A DNA stretch of 64,000 nt from Sphingopyxis italica (GTDB lineage: Bacteria; Pseudomonadota; Alphaproteobacteria; Sphingomonadales; Sphingomonadaceae): positions 1,320,469 through 1,384,468 of the forward strand of contig NZ_JAATIT010000001.1 of NCBI RefSeq assembly GCF_011926545.1, given 5' to 3'. Below the pieces are notes generated by a model. It made no database searches. It saw only the letters and a list, made by a program, of their open reading frames with translations, and was not told where the DNA came from. The position numbers were made by a program, and so were the translations under genes. Shown piece by piece: positions 45,390 through 53,755 of the stretch. Numbering within the stretch: position 1 is the stretch's first letter; each line of letters starts with the position of its first letter.

Positions 45390-45877
45390 CCTTCGTTCCA
45401 CCCCACCGCCAGTTCGGGGTCCGCCGCGACCATCGAGCGCCGCATCGCAAGCCGGCCGATTCTGAGCAGTTCGGCCTTGCGCCGCGCGGGGGCGATGTTG
45501 CAGCTTGCGGCCTCGCGCACCACCGCCGCGCCATAGCGGTCGGCGACGATCAGCCCCGATGTCTCGCGGCGATAACCTTCGGTTTCGAGGATTGCGGGGT
45601 CGAGCCCCGACGCGAGCGCCCAGTAAAAACGGTCGCACCAGTCGCAATAGTCGGGCCATTTGCCGTCGCCGTGCAGGTCGGCGCGGCTGACCTTGATTTC
45701 GACGATGGTGATCCGGCCCTTGGCGTCGATCGCGGTGAGGTCGGTGCGCCGCCCGTTGGGCAGCGACACCTCGGGAATCGCGACCAGCCCCTGTTGCGCG
45801 AACAGCCGGCACACGCCACGCGCGACGTCCGCGGCGGTGGTCGCGGGTTCGGGGTTGATGCCAGCCAGTCCGGCCAT
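45386..45877 (-). CDS. mmcB: MmcB-family DNA repair protein
   Basis: 163 residues with a PD-(D/E)XK nuclease-like core: NGRRTDLTAIDAKGRITIVEIKVSRADL, then GDGKWPDYCDWCDRFYWALA. MmcB was described in alphaproteobacteria as an SOS-linked mitomycin C resistance factor. There is no signal peptide. It is upstream of ssb on the right but separated by a repeat-bearing gap. Confidence 0.88.
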   Translation of the reverse strand: MAGLAGINPEPATTAADVARGVCRLFAQQGLVAIPEVSLPNGRRTDLTAIDAKGRITIVEIKVSRADLHGDGKWPDYCDWCDRFYWALASGLDPAILETEGYRRETSGLIVADRYGAAVVREAASCNIAPARRKAELLRIGRLAMRRSMVAADPELAVGWNEG

Positions 45878-45904
45878 TGTTTCCCTCTCTTCCGCTCGCC
45901 CTGA

Positions 45905-45923
45905 CCCCGGATCAAGTCCGGGG
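45905..45923. repeat. Dispersed hairpin repeat between ssb and mmcB
   Basis: CCCCGGA-TCAAG-TCCGGGG, a 7-bp stem with a 5-base loop. A second repeat-like stretch (TGCCTCGACAAGCTCAGCAC, 45961-45980) follows. Both resemble the short intergenic repeats scattered in sphingomonad genomes. Confidence 0.6.
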
Positions 45924-46001
45924 GAAGGGCCGTTCCGGTCTGCGCCAAGGCAAAGAACGGTGCCTCGACAAGCTCAGCACGAACGAATTTGAATGTGATC
46001 C

Positions 46002-46562
46002 TCAGAACGGAACGTCGTCGTCCAGATCGTCGTCGAAGGGCGGACGTCCGCCGCCGCTCGATCCGCCGCCGAAGCCGCCGCCGGACGAGCTGCCGCCACC
46101 CGACGAACCACCGCCGCCCTGGTTCCAGCCGCCGCCCGAGCCACCGCCCGACGAACCGCCGCTCCACTCGTCACCGCCGCCGCCGCCGCCGCGCGAACCG
46201 CCACCGCCCGGCGCGCCGTCGAGCATGGTCAGCGTGCCGCCCATGCCGGCGATCACCACCTCGGTCGTATATTTATCGTTGCCGTCGCGGTCCTGCCATT
46301 TGCGGGTACGCAAGGACCCTTCGATATAAACCTTCGAGCCCTTTTTGAGATAACGCTCGACGACGCCGACCAGCCCTTCGCCGTTGATCACGACATTATG
46401 CCATTCGGTGCGCTCCTTGCGTTCGCCGGTCATCCGATCCTTCCACTGTTCGGAGGTCGCGATGCGGATATTGGCGATCTTGCCGCCATTCTGGAACGAC
46501 TTGATTTCGGGATCGGCGCCGAGGTTGCCGATGAGAATTACCTTGTTGACGCTGCCAGCCAT
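46002..46562 (-). CDS. ssb: Single-stranded DNA-binding protein
   Basis: 186 residues. The OB fold occupies roughly residues 1-110 ([44 protein letters not shown]). A very Gly/Ser-rich linker and the acidic protein-interaction tip [10 protein letters not shown] follow. It coats single-stranded DNA in replication and recruits repair proteins through the tip. Neighbouring mmcB and feoB are unrelated in function. Confidence 0.97.
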   Translation of the reverse strand: MAGSVNKVILIGNLGADPEIKSFQNGGKIANIRIATSEQWKDRMTGERKERTEWHNVVINGEGLVGVVERYLKKGSKVYIEGSLRTRKWQDRDGNDKYTTEVVIAGMGGTLTMLDGAPGGGGSRGGGGGGDEWSGGSSGGGSGGGWNQGGGGSSGGGSSSGGGFGGGSSGGGRPPFDDDLDDDVPF

Positions 46563-46594
46563 CGCCGCTCCGCTCCGCTAGAAAATGTGGAGGA

Positions 46595-48457
46595 TCAGCC
46601 TAGTCCAAAGGCGACGGCTGTCCAGTAAGTGATTCCGGCAGCGGCATAGGCCAGCAGGAACAAATAGCCAACCATGAACATGGGCCATTTCCACCCATTG
46701 GTCTCGCGCCGGGTGATCGCGATCGTCGAAATGCACTGCGGCGCGAAGACGAACCAGGCGAGGAAGGCGAGCGCGGTCGCAAGGCTCCACTTGCCCTGCA
46801 GTCTCTCTCCCAGCGATTCGGCCATCGCATCCTCGTCACCGTCCGCGTCGATCGCGTTCGCGGTCGCCATCGCCGAGACCGCGACCTCGCGCGCGGCCAT
46901 CGCGGGGATCAAGGCGAGCGCGATATCGTGGTTGAAGCCGATCGGCGCGACGACCACCTCGAGCCCGCTCGCGATCCGGCCGGCGACGCTATATTCGACC
47001 TGACTCTCGCCCTCGGGCGCCTGCGGAAAGGTGAGCAGTAGCCACAGCACGACCGTGGTCATCGCGATGATCGTGCCCGCGCGGCGCAGGAAGATCCACG
47101 CGCGCTGCCACAGGCCGAGCAGGATGTCGCGGAGCTGCGGCATCTGATAGCGCGGCATTTCCATCATGAAGCCGGCACCCGCGCCCTTGGCCACCGTGCG
47201 GCGCAGCGCATAGGCGACGACGAGCGCACCGATGATTCCCGCGAGATAGAGGCCGAACAACACGAGGCCCTGCAAGCCGATGCCCGTCCCGCCGACGCCG
47301 CGATTCGGGATGAAGGCGGCGATGATCAGCGCATAGACGGGCAGCCGCGCCGAGCAGGTCATCAAGGGCGCGATCAGGATCGTCGTCAGCCGGTCCTTCT
47401 CGTCGGGGATCGCGCGCGTCGCCATGATACCGGGGACCGCGCAGGCGAAGCTCGACAGCAGCGGGATGAAACCGCGTCCCGACAATCCGACCTTGCCCAT
47501 CAGCCCGTCCATCAGGAAGGCGGCGCGCGTCATATAACCCGATGCTTCCAAAAGCAGGATGAAGAGGAAGAGGATCAGGATCTGCGGCAGGAAGACGACC
47601 ACCGCGCCGACGCCCGCGAGCAGACCCTCGACGACGAGGTCGCGCAGGAAATTCTGCGGGATATTGTCGACGACCCACGCCTGCATCGTCCCGACGAGGC
47701 CTTCGAGCGCGTCGGCGGGCGGACCGGCCCAAGCATAGACCGCCTGGAACATCACGAACATCAGCGCGAGCAGGATGATCATCCCGAGGGCCGGATGCAG
47801 CACGACATTATCGACGCGCTGCGTCCAGCGGCGCACCGGGGTTTCGCTGACGATCGCGGTGCGCGCGAGCGCGCGAGCGCGCTGGTGCAGCGCGACGTCG
47901 TTGGTTTCGGCCGGAGCCGTGGCGCCGCTCGCGGCGTACGACCCGATCGCGCTATCGACCGCGGCGAGCAGCTCGGTCAGCCCGCGCTTGCGTACCGCGA
48001 CCGTGGGCACGACGGGCACGCCGAGTTCCTTCGACAATCGCTCGGCGTCGAGCGTCAGCCCGTCGCGGGTCGCGAGATCGACCATGTTGAGCGCGACGAC
48101 GGTCGGCAGGTCGAGTGCGAGCAATTCGAGCGCGAAGCTCAAATGATTGTCGAGATTCGCGGCGTCGAGCACGACGATCAGCGCGTCGGGGCGCGTCTCG
48201 CCCTCCTGGCGGCCGAGCACGACATCGCGCGTCACCGCTTCGTCGAGGCTCGCGGGCGTCAGGCTGTAGGTGCCGGGCAGGTCGATCAGCGACAGCGGGC
48301 GGCCGTCGGCGAAGCTCGCATGCCCCGCCTTCCGCTCGACGGTGACGCCGGGATAATTGGCGATCTTCTGCCGCGCGCCGGTCAGCGCGTTGAACAGGCT
48401 CGATTTACCGGCATTGGGATTACCGACGAGCGCGATCGAGGGAATGGCCGCCGTCAT
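46595..48457 (-). CDS. feoB: Ferrous iron transport protein B
   Basis: 620 residues. The N-terminal G domain has GNPNAGKSS (12-20), DLPGTYSL and NMVDLA. The C-terminal membrane domain has two Gate motifs around FIPLLSSFACAVPGIMATR and LTTILIAPLMTCSARLPVYALI. It imports ferrous iron with FeoA. It is shorter than E. coli FeoB (773 residues), as in many alphaproteobacteria. The start overlaps the feoA stop by 4 bases. No feoC is present. Confidence 0.96.
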   Translation of the reverse strand: MTAAIPSIALVGNPNAGKSSLFNALTGARQKIANYPGVTVERKAGHASFADGRPLSLIDLPGTYSLTPASLDEAVTRDVVLGRQEGETRPDALIVVLDAANLDNHLSFALELLALDLPTVVALNMVDLATRDGLTLDAERLSKELGVPVVPTVAVRKRGLTELLAAVDSAIGSYAASGATAPAETNDVALHQRARALARTAIVSETPVRRWTQRVDNVVLHPALGMIILLALMFVMFQAVYAWAGPPADALEGLVGTMQAWVVDNIPQNFLRDLVVEGLLAGVGAVVVFLPQILILFLFILLLEASGYMTRAAFLMDGLMGKVGLSGRGFIPLLSSFACAVPGIMATRAIPDEKDRLTTILIAPLMTCSARLPVYALIIAAFIPNRGVGGTGIGLQGLVLFGLYLAGIIGALVVAYALRRTVAKGAGAGFMMEMPRYQMPQLRDILLGLWQRAWIFLRRAGTIIAMTTVVLWLLLTFPQAPEGESQVEYSVAGRIASGLEVVVAPIGFNHDIALALIPAMAAREVAVSAMATANAIDADGDEDAMAESLGERLQGKWSLATALAFLAWFVFAPQCISTIAITRRETNGWKWPMFMVGYLFLLAYAAAGITYWTAVAFGLG

Positions 48458-48702
48458 GCCGCCGGCTCCACTTCGATCGCCGCGGCTTGCCGCGCGCGGA
48501 TGATCACCTTCATGCGGCCGACGGTCAGCGCGAGCGGATCGCGCGAAAAGACGCTGCCGCGATGGTGCGGGGTGACTTCGCACCCTTCCATCAGGCCGAA
48601 TTCGCGCAAGCGCCGGCCCTCGTCGTCGGACATGGCGGTCCAGTCGATACGCGCGATCCGCACCATCACGCCCAGCGGCGACTTGTCGAGCAAAGCAGTC
48701 AT
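48454..48702 (-). CDS. feoA: Ferrous iron transport protein A
   Basis: 82 residues with the SH3-like fold of FeoA: RLREFGLMEGCEVTPHHRGSVFSRDPLALTVGRMKVIIRARQA. It probably regulates the FeoB G domain. First gene of a two-gene operon; its stop overlaps feoB. A Fur-box-like site lies directly upstream and no strong ribosome site is visible, so the exact start is less sure than the gene. Confidence 0.93.
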   Translation of the reverse strand: MTALLDKSPLGVMVRIARIDWTAMSDDEGRRLREFGLMEGCEVTPHHRGSVFSRDPLALTVGRMKVIIRARQAAAIEVEPAA

Positions 48703-48704
48703 TT

Positions 48705-48723
48705 GCGAGCGATTATCAATAAC
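48705..48723 (-). promoter_or_regulatory. Candidate Fur box upstream of feoA
   Basis: The minus strand GTTATTGATAATCGCTCGC matches 13 of 19 positions of the classical Fur consensus, including an unbroken TGATAATC core. It abuts the feoA start codon, so iron repression of feoAB is likely. It would block transcription if the promoter lies just upstream. Confidence 0.45.
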
Positions 48724-48756
48724 AACCGCTGAGCGCCAGTCCTTTATCGAAACGGG

Positions 48757-49779
48757 TCAGCGGCCCGGCTTCTTTAAATCTTTCTGCGCCGCCTTGATCG
48801 CTGCAATGTCGCGATCGGCTTGGTCGTGACGAAGTTGCTTTTGCGCAGTCTTGAATTTCTCATATTCCCGTTCGGCATGCAGGGCCGCGTCAGCCATCGA
48901 CACGCTGCCGCCGGAACGAAGAACGACGCGGCCCAAATTGGAAAGCTGCCCGTCGAGCAATGCGGCCGCCTGCGTCATCGATGTCAGGCGTCCAATATCA
49001 GCCTGATCCTCGAAAATATCGAGGAGGATCGTGGTGAGCCGATTGAGTTCCTTGACTTCGCCTTCCGCGAGATAATTTTTAGAGGTGCCGACGTCGGCCT
49101 TGCGGATATTCTCGTTCGGCCAGCTTTACAGGCCCATATTGGGCTGACCGGCATCGGCCCGAAGGCGCAGGACCTCCGCTGGGGTATTCGAGCAGACGGC
49201 GTAGATCAGCTTGGCCTGCGTGTTCCGATAGAAATCCCGCCATGCGGGCGATGTCCCGTCATAGTCCTGGCACATCGCGCAAATGGCGCGCAATTCGCGA
49301 TAGACATTTGCCTCGTCGGAGCGGATGTCACGGATGATTTCCTTGAGTTCGGCAATGCGATCACGGTTCTCGGGGTTTTTCAACCGTGTGGCGTCGATGA
49401 TGAAGCCCTTCGTCGCAAATTGAACGAGCTTTTCGGTCGCCCATTTACGGAACAGCGTGGCTTGCTTTGAAGCTACGCGATAGCCCACCGAGATGACCAT
49501 ATCCAAGCTGTAGAAGGTCACTGGTTTCGTGGATGAGGCAATTTGCGTTTTATGCAAATTGCTCTCGTCGAGTTCGCCTTCTTCAAGGATGCTAGCTATG
49601 TGCCGCGAGATCGTTGAAACATCCCGGCCAAATAGTTCAGCGATTTGCGCTTGGGTCATCCAAAGCTGATCGCCGGCGTAGTTGATTTCGACATGCAAAC
49701 CCGCACCATCGCCATATACGAGGAAACGGTCCCCAGTGGCCTCATCCTCTTGCAGATGCACTGGCTCAAGATTTGACAT
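48757..49779 (-). pseudogene. rhuM-like gene interrupted by one in-frame ochre codon
   Basis: The full frame spans 340 codons. Codons 1-217 read MSNLEPVHLQEDEATG... through WMTQAQIAELFGRDVSTISRHI, SVGYRVASKQATLFRKWATEKL and EVLRLRADAGQPNMGL, the RhuM family pattern with an N-terminal helix-turn-helix. A TAA (49126-49128) follows, and the same frame continues without any shift as SWPNENIRKADVGTSKNYL and ELNRLTTILLDIFEDQA, the usual C-terminal half. A single nonsense change therefore explains the break. Base composition is visibly less GC-rich than in neighbours. RhuM genes are common on mobile and defence islands. Confidence 0.82.
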
Positions 49780-49862
49780 TTCGCGAAGCCTCGATTTGAA
49801 CAGAAAGTGAACAAATCTAGCAGGCGACTGGCTGCAACGCTAGTATCAAATCCGCCGAGAGC

Positions 49863-50528
49863 TCAGCGCCCCGGATAGCGCAGCCGCCCAACGAAGCGTG
49901 CGAGGCTGGGCCGTTCGACGGTGCGCGCGGCGCGGCGGTGCTTCCAGCTTTCGAAGCGCATCACCTGATCGATGCGGCGCGCGAGAAAGGCGCGCGTATC
50001 GGCGAAATCCTCGCTCTCGTCGTTCAGGAAGACCGCCATCGTCGAGCCGTAGACGGCGCCGAGGATCGCGCGCTTGCTGTAGTGATTATAATCGGTCGCG
50101 GTGTCGCCCGCGAGGCGCCACATATGATCGGCGGCGCGCCAGCCGAGCTTCGCGGCGTGCGGCGCATTGATCGGGAGCGCGAGCAGCGCCAGCGCGCGGC
50201 GCAGCGATTCGCGCCCAGGCGCGAGCAGGTCGATACGCGTTTCGACGAGCGTCGTGATCCGCTGGCGTATCTTGAGCGCCCCGAGCTTTTCGGCGGGCCA
50301 GCGCGCTTCCATCGCCATATCGATGTCGGCGAACCAGGCATCGACCATGTCACGGGGACCGCCGGGAAAGGCGAGGCGCGCAACGTCGGGATCGACGCCG
50401 GCGCGCGCGGCGGCATCGGCGAGCGCGGCGTCGCCGAAGCCGTCGAATGCCGCCGATGCGGCAATGAGCGGCGCGAGCGCGGCGCGAATCTCGTCGAGGG
50501 TCGGGTCGGCGGGCAATATGGAGGCCAT
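49863..50528 (-). CDS. COQ9-family ubiquinone biosynthesis protein
   Basis: 221 residues from ATG 50528; ATG 50609 would add 27 low-complexity residues and neither has a clear ribosome site. It has a TetR-like helical fold with the C-terminal COQ9 signature TDYNHYSKRAILGAVYGSTMAVFLNDESEDF and ARRIDQVMRFE. COQ9 proteins bind lipids and present ubiquinone intermediates to COQ7. No other ubi gene adjoins. It is divergent from the ene-reductase gene. Confidence 0.88.
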   Translation of the reverse strand: MASILPADPTLDEIRAALAPLIAASAAFDGFGDAALADAAARAGVDPDVARLAFPGGPRDMVDAWFADIDMAMEARWPAEKLGALKIRQRITTLVETRIDLLAPGRESLRRALALLALPINAPHAAKLGWRAADHMWRLAGDTATDYNHYSKRAILGAVYGSTMAVFLNDESEDFADTRAFLARRIDQVMRFESWKHRRAARTVERPSLARFVGRLRYPGR

Positions 50529-50722
50529 GAGCGTCAGATAGGCCGCGCCGCGAGGTTCGGCAACCGCGCCGGCACCGGCCCTGTCGACGCGCGCCTTCTT
50601 CGCCGTCATTTAGATTTTCTTTTGCTACTCGCCATTGTGCCGGCACCGCTGCGTCCATAGCTTCGCGGGCCAAGGTGGCGGCCGATGGGGTCGCGCGCCA
50701 AGAAAGTGAATGTGGAGGAAAT

Positions 50723-51808
50723 ATGGCCGTATCCCTGTTCGATCCGATCAAGCTGGGCGCGATCGACGCGCCGAACCGCATCGTCATGGCGCCGCTCACC
50801 CGCGGCCGCGCCGGGCCGGGTTTCGTGCCCAATGAGCTGGCGCGCGAATATTACCGCCAGCGCGCCTCGGCGGGGCTGATCATTTCCGAAGCGACCGGCA
50901 TTTCGCAGGAGGGTCTCGGCTGGCCGAGCGCACCCGGCCTGTGGACCGACGCGCAGGTCGAAGGCTGGAAGCCGGTGACCGACGCGGTGCACGAAGCCGG
51001 CGGGCGCATCGTCGCGCAGCTCTGGCACATGGGCCGCGTCGTCCACTCGGTGTTCAACGACGGCAAGCCGCCCGTTTCGGCGTCGGCGACGCAGGCGCCG
51101 GGCAAAGCGCACACCCCCGTCGGCCGCCTCGAATATGAGGTCGCGCGTCCGCTCGAGCTGGGCGAAATCCCGCGCGTCATCGCCGATTATGTCAAGGCCG
51201 CCGAAAATGCGAAGCGCGCCGGCTTCGACGGCGTCCAGCTGCACGGCGCGAACGGCTATTTGATAGACCAGTTCCTGCGCGACGGCAGCAATCTGCGCGA
51301 CGATGATTATGGCGGCCCGGTCGAGAATCGCATCCGTCTGCTCCGCGAAGTCACCGAGGCGCTGATCGCGGTCTGGGGCAAGGACCGTGTCGGCGTACGT
51401 CTGTCGCCCAATGGCGACACACAGGGCGTCGACGACAGCGCGCCCGAAAAGCTGTTTCCTATCGCCGCCGCGGCGCTGGGTGCGCTCGGTATCGCCTTCC
51501 TCGAATTGCGCGAACCCGGTCCCGACGGCACCTTCGGCCGCACCGATGTGCCGAAACAGTCGCCTTCGATCCGGGCGGCTTTCAAGGGCCCACTGATCCT
51601 CAACAGCGACTATGATGTCCCGCTCGCCGAACAGGCGCTCGCCGACGGCACGGCCGACGCGATCGCTTTCGGCCGGCCGTTCATCGGCAACCCCGATCTC
51701 GTCGAGCGAATCGAAAAAGGCGCCGACTGGGCGGCGGACGACCCGCAGACCTGGTATGCGCCGGGGCCGGTCGGCTATACCGATTATCCCGCGCTGCGGC
51801 CGGCATAG
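50723..51808 (+). CDS. Old yellow enzyme-family ene-reductase
   Basis: 361 residues from ATG 50723 with GGAGG 4 bases upstream. It is an FMN-binding TIM barrel: APLTRGRAGPG near the start, QLWHMGRVVH, the substrate-binding HGANGYLIDQFL, then AFGRPFIGNPDL near the end. It reduces activated C=C bonds of enals, maleimides or nitro compounds with NAD(P)H. The physiological substrate is unknown. A typical length for the class. Confidence 0.94.
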   Translation: MAVSLFDPIKLGAIDAPNRIVMAPLTRGRAGPGFVPNELAREYYRQRASAGLIISEATGISQEGLGWPSAPGLWTDAQVEGWKPVTDAVHEAGGRIVAQLWHMGRVVHSVFNDGKPPVSASATQAPGKAHTPVGRLEYEVARPLELGEIPRVIADYVKAAENAKRAGFDGVQLHGANGYLIDQFLRDGSNLRDDDYGGPVENRIRLLREVTEALIAVWGKDRVGVRLSPNGDTQGVDDSAPEKLFPIAAAALGALGIAFLELREPGPDGTFGRTDVPKQSPSIRAAFKGPLILNSDYDVPLAEQALADGTADAIAFGRPFIGNPDLVERIEKGADWAADDPQTWYAPGPVGYTDYPALRPA

Positions 51809-51844
51809 GCCATCGATGATCCGGGCGGCGTTGCGCGGTCCGGA

Positions 51845-52468
51845 TCATCCCTTCTCGGCGCGCGCCTTGTCGACGATGGCGGCGCCGATCGGTCCGAGAA
51901 AATTGCTGCCGAAACGGAACAGCAGGAACGCGCCGACGAACAACAGCAGCGGCGCGATGAAGGCGACGACAATCGCCGCGATCACCACCCCGAAGAACAG
52001 GAACATGAGGCGGCCGGTCAGTTCGGTCTGCCCATTTGGGTCCAGTTCGATCGTGCGCGGCCCCTTCGCATCCCACCATTTCGCCGTGACGATCGTCTTC
52101 CGGTCGCCCGTTTGCGGTCGAGACTGCTGGCGTTGCGGGATGATGGCGGGGCCCGCACCCTTCGCCTTCTGACCCCATGGCTGCTTGCGGTTCATCGCGG
52201 GGACGGCGGCAGCTTGCCGGTCGTTCGGCGGTCGTGGCAATTCGCGCTGCGGCGCCGGGGCGGCTTCGGCAAGGTCGAGGACCCTCTCGGCCCCGGCCGA
52301 AGCAGCCTGCGCCGCGGGCCGGTTCGGCGCGACCGCCATGCGGCGATCACGCGCGTCCATCCGCTCGGCCGCGCTCAGCGGAGTCTGCCCGGTTTCGCGG
52401 TCGATCACCACCAGCCGCCCGCCGCGTTCGACGACCGAAAAACGGCTGGGAGGCGGACGATCAACCAA
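51845..52468 (-). CDS. Hypothetical membrane protein downstream of ribH
   Basis: 207 residues if started at TTG 52468, which overlaps the ribH end by 8 bases and has AAGGA 11 bases upstream; a start at an internal ATG is possible. A Pro/Arg/Ala-rich N-terminal half with [27 protein letters not shown] is followed by a conserved-looking [29 protein letters not shown] hydrophobic C-terminal pair of helices ([33 protein letters not shown]) suggests an inner-membrane anchor. I do not recognise a named family. Confidence 0.6.
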   Translation of the reverse strand: MVDRPPPSRFSVVERGGRLVVIDRETGQTPLSAAERMDARDRRMAVAPNRPAAQAASAGAERVLDLAEAAPAPQRELPRPPNDRQAAAVPAMNRKQPWGQKAKGAGPAIIPQRQQSRPQTGDRKTIVTAKWWDAKGPRTIELDPNGQTELTGRLMFLFFGVVIAAIVVAFIAPLLLFVGAFLLFRFGSNFLGPIGAAIVDKARAEKG

Positions 52469-52886
52469 TACCGAATTGTTCCTTGAGCGCGAGCATGGCG
52501 AGCGCGGCCTTCGCCGCTTCGCCGCCCTTATCCTTGCGCGTCTTGTCGGCGCGCGCAAGCGCCTGTTCCTCATTCTCGACCGTCAAAATGCCGTTGCCGA
52601 TCGCGAGACCGTCGAGCGTCAGCGCCATGACGCCGCGCGCGCTTTCGTTCGACACGACTTCGAAATGATAGGTTTCGCCGCGGATCACGACGCCCAACGC
52701 GACATAGGCGTCGTAGCGCCCGCTGTCGGCGGCGAGCGAGATCGCCGCGGGCACTTCGAGCGCGCCCGGAACGGTGACCGTCTCGTGGCTGTGCCCCTCG
52801 GCATCGAGCGCGCTGCGCACGCCACCCAGCAGCATGTCGTTGAGGTGCGAATAGAAACGGGCTTCGACGATCAGAATATGTGCCAT
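52461..52886 (-). CDS. ribH: 6,7-dimethyl-8-ribityllumazine synthase
   Basis: 141 residues from ATG 52886. AAGGAGG 5 bases upstream overlaps the stop of the preceding transporter gene. Substrate-binding motifs are [26 protein letters not shown] and [13 protein letters not shown]. It condenses the RibB product with the RibD product to make lumazine, the substrate of RibE. It lies in one unit with ribBX and an EamA transporter, separate from ribD-ribE. Confidence 0.96.
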   Translation of the reverse strand: MAHILIVEARFYSHLNDMLLGGVRSALDAEGHSHETVTVPGALEVPAAISLAADSGRYDAYVALGVVIRGETYHFEVVSNESARGVMALTLDGLAIGNGILTVENEEQALARADKTRKDKGGEAAKAALAMLALKEQFGIG

Positions 52887-52896
52887 GACGGCCTCC

Positions 52897-53748
52897 TTAG
52901 ATGGATGGGAAGAGATGGGGAAGCAGGAGAAGCAGGGCGCCCGCCGCGATCAGGACAGCGGCGGTCAGGCTGTGAAGCGTGACGCGCTCCTTCATCCAGA
53001 ACCACGCGATCAACAGGCTGACGAGGATACATGTTTCGCGCAGCGCGCTGACCACGGCGACGGGCGCGTAACGCAGCGCGACAAGCGTCGATCCGAAGCT
53101 GACGATCGCGAGCGATCCGGCCGCGATTCCGGGCCGCAAATTGTTTCGCATGCGCGCGAATGCGGAAGGGCCGGCCGACGCCCGGAACTGGACAATCAGT
53201 GCCATCCCGGTGGCGAAGAAGAACCAGCAGAGAAACGGAAGAACCCCGTCGCTCGCCCGCATTCCGCCCGCATCGACGACGGTATAAGCGGCGGTCAGTA
53301 TCCCCGCCCCCAGCGCGGCGATCAGCCCTTTCGTGCCGATGCGCCCGCCCGCCGACAGCGAAAATATGCCAGCGCAGATCGCGGCCACGCCCAATATCTC
53401 TCCGACACCGGGCGTTTCGGCAAACAGCAGCGCACCGGCTGCCGTCGCGACGAGCGGCGCGGTTCCCCGTGCGATCGGGAAGGCGACCGAAAAGTCGTTG
53501 AGTGTGTATGATCGCGTCAACACGAGGGAATAGAGGCTGTGCAAGGTGACGGCGCCGGCCAGCCACGGCAGTATCGCCGGGGCCGGCGCGCCGATGAACG
53601 TCAGGGGGATGGCCGCTGCCGCGGCCCAGGTCACCCCGCACAGCGCACGAACGGCCTCCTGATCCTCTCCCGACTTGAGCAGCGCATGCGACGAAGCGGT
53701 GGTCAGCGCGGCAACGATTGCAAAGCCGATCCCCAGCGCCTCGCTCAC
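52897..53748 (-). CDS. EamA/DMT-superfamily transporter within the riboflavin operon
   Basis: 283 residues from GTG 53748, 7 bases after the ribBX stop. There are two EamA repeats with about ten membrane helices. Signatures are [30 protein letters not shown] in the first half and [35 protein letters not shown] in the second. It lies between ribBX and ribH with tight spacing (10 bases to ribH). Riboflavin importers of the RibN group belong to this superfamily, so a flavin role is plausible but not shown by the sequence. Confidence 0.85.
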   Translation of the reverse strand: MSEALGIGFAIVAALTTASSHALLKSGEDQEAVRALCGVTWAAAAAIPLTFIGAPAPAILPWLAGAVTLHSLYSLVLTRSYTLNDFSVAFPIARGTAPLVATAAGALLFAETPGVGEILGVAAICAGIFSLSAGGRIGTKGLIAALGAGILTAAYTVVDAGGMRASDGVLPFLCWFFFATGMALIVQFRASAGPSAFARMRNNLRPGIAAGSLAIVSFGSTLVALRYAPVAVVSALRETCILVSLLIAWFWMKERVTLHSLTAAVLIAAGALLLLLPHLFPSI

Positions 53749-53755
53749 CGTCCGA

